Below, piece after piece: positions 1 through 6,568 of a stretch of DNA of 16,809 nt. This stretch comes from an uncultured Peptococcaceae bacterium. Lineage in GTDB: Bacteria; Bacillota; Desulfitobacteriia; Desulfitobacteriales; Syntrophobotulaceae. The first letter of the stretch is position 1. Each line of letters begins with the position of its first letter. Position numbers and translations under genes: made by a program. Location of the stretch: NCBI GenBank assembly GCA_937892995.1, contig CALBJS010000148.1, positions 1 to 16,809 of the forward strand, given 5' to 3'. The notes beneath the pieces were generated by a model. That model made no database searches. It had not been told where the DNA came from and saw nothing but the letters and a program-made list of their open reading frames with translations.

Positions 1-390
1 TCCCAATTACCGCATACCATGACAGGATATCTTCCTGCCGCCTGGCAGGCACTCCCGGCCATGGATCTCTTCGTTCTCCCTTCTTTAAGTGAAGGGATGG
101 GCTTAGTACTCTTGGAAGCAGCCCAGGCTAGAATTCCAATTATCGCTTCTCAAGTTGGTGGCATCCCGGAACTTTTCGAAAACAATTCCGAGGCCCTCCT
201 TACTAACCCTGCAGACCCCCTAGATTTGACCCTAGCCTGTAGCAGAATTCTCGAAGATCAGAACCTCGCTAAGAACTTGGTAGTCAATGCCCACGAAAAG
301 GCTATTATGTATACTGTGGAAAAGATGACAGCAGACACTACGGAATTTTACGATTTTTTCATTGCCGATACTTCTTCCAAAGCACCCTAA
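1..390 (+). CDS. GT4-type glycosyltransferase, C-terminal fragment (5' end outside window)
   Basis: This is the C-terminal part of a group 1 (GT4, GT-B fold) glycosyltransferase. The frame is open from the first base of the window, so the methionine at position 19 is internal and the gene starts upstream. The fragment carries the family's nucleotide-sugar binding signature: the EGMGLVLLE stretch is the E-x7-E motif, and it is followed by the usual 'no favouritism to other clans, watch for GGIPE' segment (VGGIPEL) that completes the donor-binding loop. After it comes a helical tail of about 60 residues. The enzyme would transfer a sugar from a nucleotide-sugar donor to a cell-surface glycan or lipid; donor and acceptor cannot be read from this part. 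It converges on the TagA-type gene and its last 32 bp overlap that gene's 3' end, and both belong to envelope glycan families, so a shared polymer locus is plausible. Confidence 0.88.
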   Translation, partial: SQLPHTMTGYLPAAWQALPAMDLFVLPSLSEGMGLVLLEAAQARIPIIASQVGGIPELFENNSEALLTNPADPLDLTLACSRILEDQNLAKNLVVNAHEKAIMYTVEKMTADTTEFYDFFIADTSSKAP

Positions 391-1078
391 GAACATAAAG
401 AGGTAAGACAGCTTGTCTCCTGATTCTAGACGGATTTGCGGCTAATCTATATAACCACTCTAACTTATTGTCACGGTAAAACTGCGGGGCTCGTTTGACT
501 TCTCCCGACAGGACATCAATCGTTCCTCCAACACCCATTCTTACCATAGCAAGACCTTGATTGGCAGCGTTAAACAACTCCTGTCTAGGTGCACCTAAGC
601 CTACTAAGAGAATATCAGGAGCAAACTTTCTGATCCTCTCGATCACCAGAGGTTCTTTTTCTTTACTAAAATAGCCATGGTGACCGCTCAATACTACCCC
701 CGGATATACTCTATACAACTCTGTGACCGCCTTCTCTGGAACACCGGGTCTCGCCCCCAAAAGAAAGATCCGCCACCTTCTTTGATTACCTTCTTCTAAA
801 AGCCTAAGAGTCAGGTCAATTCCCGTTACCCGCTCCGGCAAACGGTAGCCAAATTGTCGGGCAGCCCAAACTACCCCGATTCCATCAGGCAATACCAAAT
901 CAGCGGTATTGATAATTTTCTGCAGTTCTTCATTCTTTTGAGCAGAATAAATTAACTCCGGATTGGCGGTTACTATTCTCAGCTCTTGGCCTGTCGCTAC
1001 GCCTTCCGAGATTATCTTCACACTTTCCTTTAAACCTAAAACATCAATTTTAGTTCCAAGAATGTCTATTTTCTCCAC
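359..1078 (-). CDS. tagA: WecG/TagA/CpsF-family N-acetylmannosaminyltransferase
   Basis: This 239-residue protein is a full-length GT26 (WecG/TagA/CpsF) glycosyltransferase. Family members transfer ManNAc (TagA/TarA) or ManNAcA (WecG) from the UDP-sugar to undecaprenyl-PP-GlcNAc at the inner membrane face, the second step in wall teichoic acid or related polymer linkage-unit synthesis. Recognisable residues are the TANPE motif (Thr37, Asn39), the LPDGIGV motif with the candidate catalytic Asp65, Arg83 in PERVTG, the GARPG loop near 108-112, and GLGAPRQE with Gln166. The C-terminus is basic and hydrophobic, as expected for the membrane-binding appendage of TagA enzymes. The start is GTG with AGGAG seven bases upstream. 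A TATAAT hexamer (minus strand, 1108-1113) lies just upstream, without a convincing -35. The donor could come from the wecB product at the other end of the window. The exact acceptor polymer is inferred, not seen. Confidence 0.9.
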   Translation of the reverse strand: MEKIDILGTKIDVLGLKESVKIISEGVATGQELRIVTANPELIYSAQKNEELQKIINTADLVLPDGIGVVWAARQFGYRLPERVTGIDLTLRLLEEGNQRRWRIFLLGARPGVPEKAVTELYRVYPGVVLSGHHGYFSKEKEPLVIERIRKFAPDILLVGLGAPRQELFNAANQGLAMVRMGVGGTIDVLSGEVKRAPQFYRDNKLEWLYRLAANPSRIRRQAVLPLYVLRVLWKKYRQ

Positions 1079-1162
1079 TTTGAATCTCCTATTAGTCCTT
1101 CGTTAAGATTATAGCCCCGATTCCCCCTTCTAACCCTGAATAAGGATCTCCTTTTTTCTTGA

Positions 1163-2149
1163 TTAAAAACTGGTTTTTAATAACTTACCCGTGCCTATTG
1201 CTACACAAGAGATAGGATCATCGGCGACGTTAACTACCAGACCTGTCTCTCTGGAAATCCTAACATCCAAGGAATCAACTAAGGCACCTCCGCCGGTCAT
1301 AATAATCCCTTTACCCATAATATCGGCCGATAGCTCCGGCGGAGTACGTTCTAAAACATCTTTTACCCCCGACACTATAGCCTCGATAATTTCCTCCATG
1401 GCTCGATAGGTTACTTTAGAATTAATTCGGATTGTCTTGGGAAGCCCTGTTACCAGGTCTCTGCCCCTGACTTCTATCTCATCGTTATCTTTTCTTCCCT
1501 CGGGAATAGCACAACCAACTCTGATTTTAATCTCCTCAGCAGTACGCTCCCCAATCATTAGGTTATATTCACGGCGAATAAATCTTATTATCGCTTCGTC
1601 CATCTTATCCCCACCACTGCGAATACTTCTCTTAGTGACTATACCTCCAAGACTCAAGACGGCAATATCGGTAGTGCCTCCACCGACATCTACAACCAGA
1701 TTACCCTCCGGCCCATTGATATCCAAGCCGGCACCCAAGGCAGCTACAAACGGCTCTTCTACTACCTTAACCCGTCCTGCGCCTGCTTTATAAGCCGCTT
1801 GCTTAACTGCTCTCTCTTCAACCTCAGTCACTCCGGAAGGAATGCAAACCACAACCCTATTTTTATAGAAGGGCCAGTTCTTAATACCTGCTTTTTTAAG
1901 TAAGTACTTCAGCATAACTTCGGTAGTCTGGTAATCAGCGATAACACCATCTCTCATCGGCCTAATAGCCATAATATTTCCAGGAGTTCTCCCCAGCATC
2001 ATCCTGGCTTCCTCCCCAACCGCAATTCGTTTTCCTGTGTTCCTGTCAATTGCTACTACCGAAGGTTCATGTAAGATAATTCCCTTACCGTAGGCATAGA
2101 CAAGGACACTGGCAGTACCTAGGTCAATCCCAAAATCAGTACCAAACAT
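1163..2149 (-). CDS. mbl: MreB/Mbl-type bacterial actin, rod-shape determination
   Basis: This is an MreB-family actin homologue of 328 residues. It assembles into membrane-associated filaments that guide lateral peptidoglycan synthesis. It shows phosphate-1 DFGIDLGTAS at the N-terminus, phosphate-2 VVDVGGGTTDIAV, and the adenosine motif IIMTGGGALVDSL, together with the family stretches EPSVVAID, GRTPGNI, RPMRDGVIADY and ERTPPELSADI. I chose the ATG at 2147-2149 because it has AAAGGAG eight bases upstream and gives the canonical N-terminus MFGTDFGIDLG. The frame stays open for 49 more codons upstream to a TTG without a usable ribosome binding site, so the longer version is rejected. Its position immediately after spoIIID is that of B. 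subtilis mbl, which favours Mbl over MreB or MreBH. The assignment among the three paralogues rests on this synteny. Confidence 0.95.
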   Translation of the reverse strand: MFGTDFGIDLGTASVLVYAYGKGIILHEPSVVAIDRNTGKRIAVGEEARMMLGRTPGNIMAIRPMRDGVIADYQTTEVMLKYLLKKAGIKNWPFYKNRVVVCIPSGVTEVEERAVKQAAYKAGAGRVKVVEEPFVAALGAGLDINGPEGNLVVDVGGGTTDIAVLSLGGIVTKRSIRSGGDKMDEAIIRFIRREYNLMIGERTAEEIKIRVGCAIPEGRKDNDEIEVRGRDLVTGLPKTIRINSKVTYRAMEEIIEAIVSGVKDVLERTPPELSADIMGKGIIMTGGGALVDSLDVRISRETGLVVNVADDPISCVAIGTGKLLKTSF

Positions 2150-2295
2150 TCCTGATACTCCTTTCCTTGCTATTAAAGGCTTATCCCTATCCACACCATT
2201 AAGTTTAACATATTTCAGATCGATATTTAGCTTATCCCGCAATATGTTGAACATAGTTTTGAAAGGTGCTGCTCTTATTTTTTCAGCAAAATACA

Positions 2296-2314
2296 ATCTC
2301 CCGCAAAGGGAGAT
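2296..2314. terminator. Hairpin between spoIIID and mbl, possible weak terminator
   Basis: A perfect 7-bp inverted repeat, ATCTCCC-GCAAA-GGGAGAT, lies in the 254-bp gap between the spoIIID stop and the mbl start. Read on the plus strand it is followed by ATTTTTT. On the minus strand, where the neighbouring genes lie, it is followed by the weaker TGTATTTT. It may end or attenuate spoIIID transcripts before mbl, or simply stabilise an RNA end. Confidence 0.42.
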
Positions 2315-2403
2315 ATTTTTTCCATTATATTTCGCTGTTCTTTACGTTTTTCCTCTTTTTTTCTGGTAAAAATAACCTTGTTTTTACTTTTTTTATTAGT
2401 TAG

Positions 2404-2658
2404 TTATTCGGTGCTTTGTTTATATTTTCTCCTGGTTGCTTCCCCACCTCTGATATGTCTCTCTGCCTTGTTGCTTTCTAGGATATGTTTAACTTGCGAA
2501 GAAAGCTGTCTGTTAATATGGGGTAGCCGCTCAGTTACATCTTTATGAACAGTAGATTTTGAAACTCCGAACACCTCGGCTGTCTGCCTTACAGTACTGC
2601 TTGATTCTATAATATATTTACCGATATCCAAAGCTCTTCTCTTAATATGATCCTGCAC
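2404..2658 (-). CDS. spoIIID: Sporulation transcriptional regulator SpoIIID
   Basis: This small DNA-binding protein (84 residues) acts in the mother cell. In B. subtilis SpoIIID is made under sigma-E and both activates and represses many sigma-E and sigma-K genes. The helix-turn-helix is very well conserved: TVRQTAEVFGVSKSTVHKDV, then TERLPHIN. A basic C-terminal helix carries the family motif IRGGEATRRKYK. I start it at the GTG at 2656-2658, which has GGGGAG seven bases upstream and yields an N-terminus (VQDHIKRRALDIGKYI) matching the known MHDYIKERTIKIGKYI. A TTG nine codons further upstream lacks a ribosome binding site. It lies between spoIID and mbl, the order also seen in Bacillus. Confidence 0.97.
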   Translation of the reverse strand: MQDHIKRRALDIGKYIIESSSTVRQTAEVFGVSKSTVHKDVTERLPHINRQLSSQVKHILESNKAERHIRGGEATRRKYKQSTE

Positions 2659-2677
2659 GCTCCCTCTCCCCTTTTTA

Positions 2678-2709
2678 ACCAGCAATGTTTAGTTCATTTA
2701 TATGCTGGT
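2678..2709. repeat. Inverted repeat just upstream of the spoIIID ribosome binding site
   Basis: The arms ACCAGCA and TGCTGGT are perfectly complementary and separated by 18 AT-rich bases. In the transcript the stem would end about 20 nt before the spoIIID start codon. It could be a protein-binding site or a leader hairpin. It lacks a terminator-type T-run. Function is not known from the sequence. Confidence 0.45.
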
Positions 2710-2715
2710 GCAATC

Positions 2716-2741
2716 AAAAAAGACATCCTCAAAAGGATGTC
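2716..2741 (-). terminator. Rho-independent terminator of spoIID
   Basis: On the minus strand GACATCCT-TTTG-AGGATGTC forms a perfect 8-bp stem with a four-base loop and is followed directly by TTTTTTG. It lies 59 bp after the spoIID stop and before spoIIID, so it separates spoIID transcripts from spoIIID, which then needs its own promoter. Confidence 0.88.
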
Positions 2742-2800
2742 CTCTATTGGTAATTACTGCACATTGAAGGCTTTTTGGTAGGAATCTCATCTCCGCTTGG

Positions 2801-3736
2801 CTAATAAACCTTTTCTAATTTAGTATCCGGATAAAAATGGGCGAGTATTTGACTATATGTCTGGCCGGCTTTTGCTAAATCATTGGCCCCGTATTGGGAC
2901 ATTCCTACTCCATGACCCTTACCGTAGATAATAAATTCGATTTTCTTATTATGTATCTTCCACTCGAAATCCGTCGATGGTAGCTGTAATTTCGCTCTTA
3001 CGTCTGTCCCTAGGAATACCTGGTCCCTAATGGCGAGAGTCTTAACTCTGCCGCCTTTAGTTCGATCGATAACGATTAGATCATTCTCCTTAAATTGGGA
3101 AGGTAGCGTTGAAAATCCTAGTAATTTATAAAAGGTATTGACATCGAAGATCTGGTGTTTGACAAACCTCAGCGGAGTTTCCTCTCCAGAAGGGACATTA
3201 ATTAAATAACCTGTTTCTGCTCTCCAAACATCACTGGCCCTTTCCGTACCTTTCCGGCCACTACTACTATGATAAACAGCGTCAATCTTTTGTCCGTTGT
3301 AGGTGATTATTTTTCCTTCAGTCTCTTCTACTGCTTTAACTATCTTCCGATGATAATTAAAATAATTGACTAGACCCCATTTCCTGGACAATTCCCTATT
3401 AGAACTCCAAGCTTGGGTCTTTTCTGTAGTATCTACATCAAAGATGTTCTCTGTTTTATCCCCCATCCTTTTCAGGACATAGGTCCTGGCGGCCACCGCT
3501 TGAGCCTTTAAAGCCTCTATCTCAAATTCTGCAGGCATCTCGGCAGCTACTACTCCAATGAGGTATTCTTCGAGCGGTATATTTTTCACCCGGCCATTAA
3601 GCATAGCCACTCTGACCTGTAAACCTTGCTTTTTATAGCCGGTTCTAAAAATCTTAGTAAGGGAGTAGGGCAATATCCCAACTAAGAAGATAACGGCCAA
3701 AACTGTCGCCGTTATTTTTTTTATCTTCGGATTCAC
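2801..3736 (-). CDS. spoIID: Stage II sporulation protein D (SpoIID), engulfment lytic transglycosylase
   Basis: SpoIID is a membrane-anchored peptidoglycan lytic transglycosylase. With SpoIIM and SpoIIP it drives membrane migration during forespore engulfment. The 311-residue protein has a basic N-terminus and one membrane segment (about residues 8-27), then the SpoIID domain. The central signature is EEYLIGVVAAEMPAEFEIEALKAQAVAART-like; within it Glu66 in AAEMP corresponds to the catalytic Glu88 of B. subtilis. The HSSSGR motif (156-161) and the C-terminal GKGHGVGMSQYGA motif are also intact. There is no cysteine anywhere, so the zinc-binding cysteines described for Clostridioides difficile SpoIID are absent. 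The start is GTG, since the overlapping ATG runs into a stop, and it is preceded by a G-rich ribosome binding site. It follows murA on the same strand and is ended by its own terminator. Confidence 0.97.
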   Translation of the reverse strand: MNPKIKKITATVLAVIFLVGILPYSLTKIFRTGYKKQGLQVRVAMLNGRVKNIPLEEYLIGVVAAEMPAEFEIEALKAQAVAARTYVLKRMGDKTENIFDVDTTEKTQAWSSNRELSRKWGLVNYFNYHRKIVKAVEETEGKIITYNGQKIDAVYHSSSGRKGTERASDVWRAETGYLINVPSGEETPLRFVKHQIFDVNTFYKLLGFSTLPSQFKENDLIVIDRTKGGRVKTLAIRDQVFLGTDVRAKLQLPSTDFEWKIHNKKIEFIIYGKGHGVGMSQYGANDLAKAGQTYSQILAHFYPDTKLEKVY

Positions 3737-3811
3737 ATCCCAGCCCCCCCATGCAGTACAAGCTTTAGATTATTTCTATGCACGGTAAATCGGGGATATG
3801 ATTCCCTTCAA

Positions 3812-5086
3812 TTATTCTACTCTGGTTATCTCCGCACCCAAGCTCCTCAGTTTAAGATCCAAGTTCTCATACCCTCTATCGATATGGTGGATATCTCTGA
3901 TATCCGTGGTACCGTTAGCAGTAAGAGCTGCCAGGATCAAAGCGGCACCGGCCCGCAAATCGCTAGCGACAACTGTAGCCGCATTCATATTCTCTATACC
4001 TTGAACAATAGCACTTCTTCCTTCTATTTTGATATCGGCACCCATTCTTTTCAATTCATCCACATGCATGAATCTATTCTCGAAGACAGTCTCAGTTATC
4101 ACGGCTGTACCCTTGGCCCTGGTCAGCATCGCTAAGATCGGTGCCTGGAGATCCGTTGGGAATCCGGGATGTACTTGGGTCTTAATATCAACAGCATTAT
4201 AACAACCTTTGCCGATCACTCTTATACCGTCATCTTCTTCCCTGAAGATAACCCCGGCTTCATCAAGCTTGGCTAGTAATGGTTTAAGGTGGGCTGGGAT
4301 AACATTGCGGACCAATACTTCTCCTCCGGAGGCCGCAGCCATCAGAATAAAGGTCCCCGCCTCAATCCGATCAGGTATTACGGTATGAGTAGTACCATGG
4401 AGTTCTTTAACCCCTTCGATATAAACAATGTTAGTCCCCGCCCCCCGGATTTTCCCCCCCATTTCGTTAATAAAGTTGGCTAGATCTACAATCTCCGGTT
4501 CCTGGGCCGCATTTTCGATAATTGTGGTCCCTTCAGCACAGGACGCTGCCATCATAATGTTTTCAGTAGCACCTACACTGGGAAAATCCAGATAGATCTT
4601 CGCACCTTTTAATCTGGAGGCACTTACATCCAAGAAGCCGTGATCCATCCTTACTTGGGCACCAAGGCATTCTAATCCTTTCAAATGCCAGTTTATCGGC
4701 CTCGAACCAATGGCACAACCACCGGGGTGAGAAATCCTTACTCTGCCTTTACGGGCTAACATCGGCCCCATGATAACAATAGATGCCCTCATTTTGGAGA
4801 TCAAGTCAAAAGGAGTTTCAATGCTCATTATTTCCTTGGTGGAAATATGCAGCTTTTTACCATTCCTTTTCACCTTGCCCCCAAGTGATTCAATCACTTG
4901 GCCCATAACCTGGACATCGAGTAGTTCGGGAGCTTCTTCCAATATTATTTTATCTGAAGTTAAAAGGCTAGCCGCTATGATGGGTAAGACGGCATTTTTA
5001 GCACCGCTTACATCTATTTTTCCTTGAAGTTCTTTTCCGCCTGTCACTAAAAACTTGCTCAATTTCCTAGTCATCTCCTGACGCAT
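3812..5086 (-). CDS. murA: UDP-N-acetylglucosamine 1-carboxyvinyltransferase (MurA)
   Basis: MurA transfers enolpyruvate from PEP to UDP-GlcNAc, the first committed step of cytoplasmic peptidoglycan synthesis. The protein has the EPSP-synthase fold markers: SGAKNAVLP near the N-terminus with the UDP-GlcNAc/PEP-contacting Lys, and HPGGCAIGSRPINWHLKGL with the catalytic, fosfomycin-target Cys (residue 124 from this start). Other conserved blocks are ENIMMAA, PDRIEAGTF, TDLQAPILA, ENRFMHVDEL and DLRAGAAL. I chose ATG 5084-5086 (424 residues) because GAGG precedes it by five bases and it brings the N-terminus close to the family norm. An ATG at 5120-5122 has an AAGGA with no spacing, and an ATG at 5072-5074 abuts AGGAG. 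Its place between ywmB and spoIID is the murAA position of B. subtilis. The start is less certain than the identity. Confidence 0.97.
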   Translation of the reverse strand: MRQEMTRKLSKFLVTGGKELQGKIDVSGAKNAVLPIIAASLLTSDKIILEEAPELLDVQVMGQVIESLGGKVKRNGKKLHISTKEIMSIETPFDLISKMRASIVIMGPMLARKGRVRISHPGGCAIGSRPINWHLKGLECLGAQVRMDHGFLDVSASRLKGAKIYLDFPSVGATENIMMAASCAEGTTIIENAAQEPEIVDLANFINEMGGKIRGAGTNIVYIEGVKELHGTTHTVIPDRIEAGTFILMAAASGGEVLVRNVIPAHLKPLLAKLDEAGVIFREEDDGIRVIGKGCYNAVDIKTQVHPGFPTDLQAPILAMLTRAKGTAVITETVFENRFMHVDELKRMGADIKIEGRSAIVQGIENMNAATVVASDLRAGAALILAALTANGTTDIRDIHHIDRGYENLDLKLRSLGAEITRVE

Positions 5087-5325
5087 TCCTACCTCTATTA
5101 CATCTTCTAACGTCGACAACATTCCTTACCAAGATCTTATCCAGAGCCTCATGGAGAGACATCTCTATTGTTGGAGGAAGAATTGTTGGAGCGTTTTACT
5201 ATCAAATATATAGAAGAGGTGATTTTTCTCTGTACCCTATATGGACTGCAATATAATCCTGATAGATAACAACCATTATTATTCTTTTTCCTTAGGCAAT
5301 TTTCCTGCCAATAAGGCAGTTATTC
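5087..5325. other. Non-coding gap between ywmB and murA with a 9-bp direct repeat and a small hairpin
   Basis: I see no gene here; open frames lack ribosome binding sites or family resemblance. Two structures stand out. ATTGTTGGA occurs at 5167-5175 and again at 5182-5190, a 15-bp period, so it reads as a tandem TCCAACAAT on the murA strand. A short stem CTGCC-AATAA-GGCAG lies at 5305-5319 just after the ywmB stop, without a minus-strand T-run. A murA promoter is expected in this region, but I found no pair of hexamers good enough to call. Confidence 0.4.
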
Positions 5326-5970
5326 CTAAAATTCTTCTAGAAGTGCAGGGAAAGCGAGTACTGTTTTTCCACGGTTTGAGCCTGCTTCATTTTTTGTCAC
5401 TAATTGAATGTTTATATTCTTCCTCCCCGCCTTGACGGTCAAGGGTAAATCATAATGAAATCCGCACAAGGAAATAATTCCTGGCATCTGCACCGTTTGG
5501 ACAATCTTAACTTTGTTTTTCTCCAGGTAACAATTTGGTTCTAGGACTGCGTCTACTTTTTCTTCGAAATATACCCTCACCTTAAGGTCAGAGGTCCTTT
5601 CACTAAGTTTATTATAAAAAGCAAGAGCCCGACCCTCGTCTTCTTTCTCGATAATTGCTTTGTTTAAATATTTATAAGCCTTCTTTCCGGAGAAGTCACT
5701 CAAGACTTGTTTGTGCCAAGCCAAACCGGAAGATTCAAGTACTTCCTCTATTTCGGACAATTTTCCGCTTTCCTCAGTCCATAGTATATACTTAATTGTC
5801 GCCTGTTGGCAATCGAATAAGCCTGAATTAAGCAGCAAAGGCAATTCCTGTGCCCTAGAGTCCTGATTATAGTGTCTAAAACCTGTAAGAGAGATTATTA
5901 AGCTTAAAAAGATAACGAGTAATATTCCACTAATTAGATAAATGTGTTTTGTTTTTAGTTTTTTAGGCAC
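5326..5970 (-). CDS. ywmB: YwmB-like secreted/membrane-anchored protein (DUF1779 family)
   Basis: This protein of about 214 residues has a strongly basic N-terminus and a single hydrophobic segment (roughly IYLISGILLVIFLSLIISL), so it is probably exported or anchored with the remainder outside. The rest is a soluble alpha/beta domain rich in charged residues. Two cysteines lie towards the C-terminus (NCYLEK and SLCGFHY). It occupies the place of ywmB in B. subtilis, next to murAA and just beyond the atp operon; the B. subtilis protein has a TATA-binding-like fold and unclear function. Identity here rests on position, size and topology, because I cannot align it in full. The GTG at 5968-5970 is preferred since GAGGTGA lies six bases upstream; a GTG three codons earlier overlaps that same ribosome binding site. 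Confidence 0.7.
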   Translation of the reverse strand: MPKKLKTKHIYLISGILLVIFLSLIISLTGFRHYNQDSRAQELPLLLNSGLFDCQQATIKYILWTEESGKLSEIEEVLESSGLAWHKQVLSDFSGKKAYKYLNKAIIEKEDEGRALAFYNKLSERTSDLKVRVYFEEKVDAVLEPNCYLEKNKVKIVQTVQMPGIISLCGFHYDLPLTVKAGRKNINIQLVTKNEAGSNRGKTVLAFPALLEEF

Positions 5971-6038
5971 TTCTCTCACCTCGAAATAATTTCATTAATA
6001 GTTTGACCAAACATCTTAAACCCAAAACATAAAATTCT

Positions 6039-6068
6039 ACTATACTTCCACAATGAATATTTTGTCTT
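6039..6068 (-). promoter_or_regulatory. Candidate promoter for ywmB
   Basis: On the minus strand AAGACA (6063-6068) and TATAGT (6039-6044) are separated by 18 bp. The -10 matches five of six consensus bases and the -35 four of six. Its -35 lies on the same bases as the -35 of the divergent repressor promoter. Confidence 0.4.
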
Positions 6069-6089
6069 GTTCTAGCCATTTTTTATGAT
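6062..6089 (+). promoter_or_regulatory. Candidate promoter of the metal-sensing repressor
   Basis: TTGTCT (6062-6067) and TATGAT (6084-6089) are separated by 16 bp and point at the repressor gene. No other plausible pair is nearer to its start. The spacing is slightly short, so the call is moderate. Confidence 0.45.
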
Positions 6090-6118
6090 AATATGTAAAG
6101 AGAGTTACATATTTCTAT

Positions 6119-6135
6119 TTCATAATTGTTATGAA
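6119..6135. promoter_or_regulatory. Candidate operator: 7-bp inverted repeat before the repressor's ribosome binding site
   Basis: TTCATAA-TTG-TTATGAA is a perfect palindrome with a three-base centre. It lies 30-46 bp after the candidate -10 and its last bases overlap the AAGGGAG ribosome binding site. Binding there would block transcription or translation and fits autoregulation. It is AT-rich and lacks the G/C tracts typical of known CsoR operators, so the link to this protein is inference. Confidence 0.45.
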
Positions 6136-6150
6136 GGGAGTCGTTTCAGC

Positions 6151-6435
6151 TTGGAATATCATGGTCATAGTCATCAGCATCCTAACAAAAAAAGTGTCCT
6201 TAACCGTTTAGCTAGAATGATCGGCCATCTGGAAGGAATTAAACGGATGGTTGATGATGATGTGGATTGTAGTGAAATCCTGATTCAATTATCAGCAGTT
6301 CGTTCCGCCATAAATAATACCGGGAAAATCATTCTCAGTGACCACATTAATCATTGTTTAATTCATGCTTATGAGGAGAACGATACGGAAGTAATCGATC
6401 GGTTAAATGATGCGATTGATAAGTTCTTAAAGTAA
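6151..6435 (+). CDS. CsoR/RcnR/FrmR-family metal-sensing transcriptional repressor
   Basis: This is an all-helical DUF156 regulator of 94 residues. Family members are tetramers that release DNA on binding Cu(I), Ni(II)/Co(II) or on formaldehyde or persulfide modification. The family pattern is clear: RLARMIGHLEGIKRMVDD, Cys40 in DCSEIL, the QLSAVRSAINN helix, and DHINHC with His65 and Cys69. Numbering is from the TTG at 6151, chosen because AAGGGAG stands ten bases upstream; the frame extends further up, but without resemblance to the family. The Cys-His-Cys spacing (25, then 4) is that of CsoR. A His-rich N-terminus (HGHSHQH) also places His8 exactly 32 residues before Cys40, the spacing of the fourth ligand in RcnR and InrS. 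No metal transporter or chaperone gene lies in the window. The family is certain and the metal is not. Confidence 0.92.
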   Translation: MEYHGHSHQHPNKKSVLNRLARMIGHLEGIKRMVDDDVDCSEILIQLSAVRSAINNTGKIILSDHINHCLIHAYEENDTEVIDRLNDAIDKFLK

Positions 6436-6459
6436 AATATCTCCTTTAATAGAATACGA

Positions 6460-6505
6460 AAAAACCTTGAAATATCATCCCTTAGGATTACATTTCAAGG
6501 TTTTT
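6460..6505. terminator. Bidirectional terminator between the repressor gene and atpC
   Basis: A perfect 14-bp inverted repeat has arms AAAAACCTTGAAAT and ATTTCAAGGTTTTT. A second small stem, ATCC-CTTA-GGAT, sits inside the loop. The T-run on each strand means it can end both the plus-strand repressor transcript and the minus-strand atp transcript; it starts 25 bp after the repressor's stop and lies 64 bp from the atpC stop. Confidence 0.88.
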
Positions 6506-6568
6506 ACTTATAAAAATACCTATCCAACATTGATTATCGAGCCAATAAAACTAATATATTGGTTAGTC

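Noticed and set aside
1437..1793. 118-codon plus-strand open frame
   Set aside because: It lies wholly within mbl on the other strand, is Ser/Ile/Pro-rich as expected of an antisense shadow, and has no ribosome binding site.
5241..5435. 64-codon plus-strand frame in the ywmB-murA gap
   Set aside because: It overlaps the ywmB 3' end, has no ribosome binding site and shows no family resemblance.
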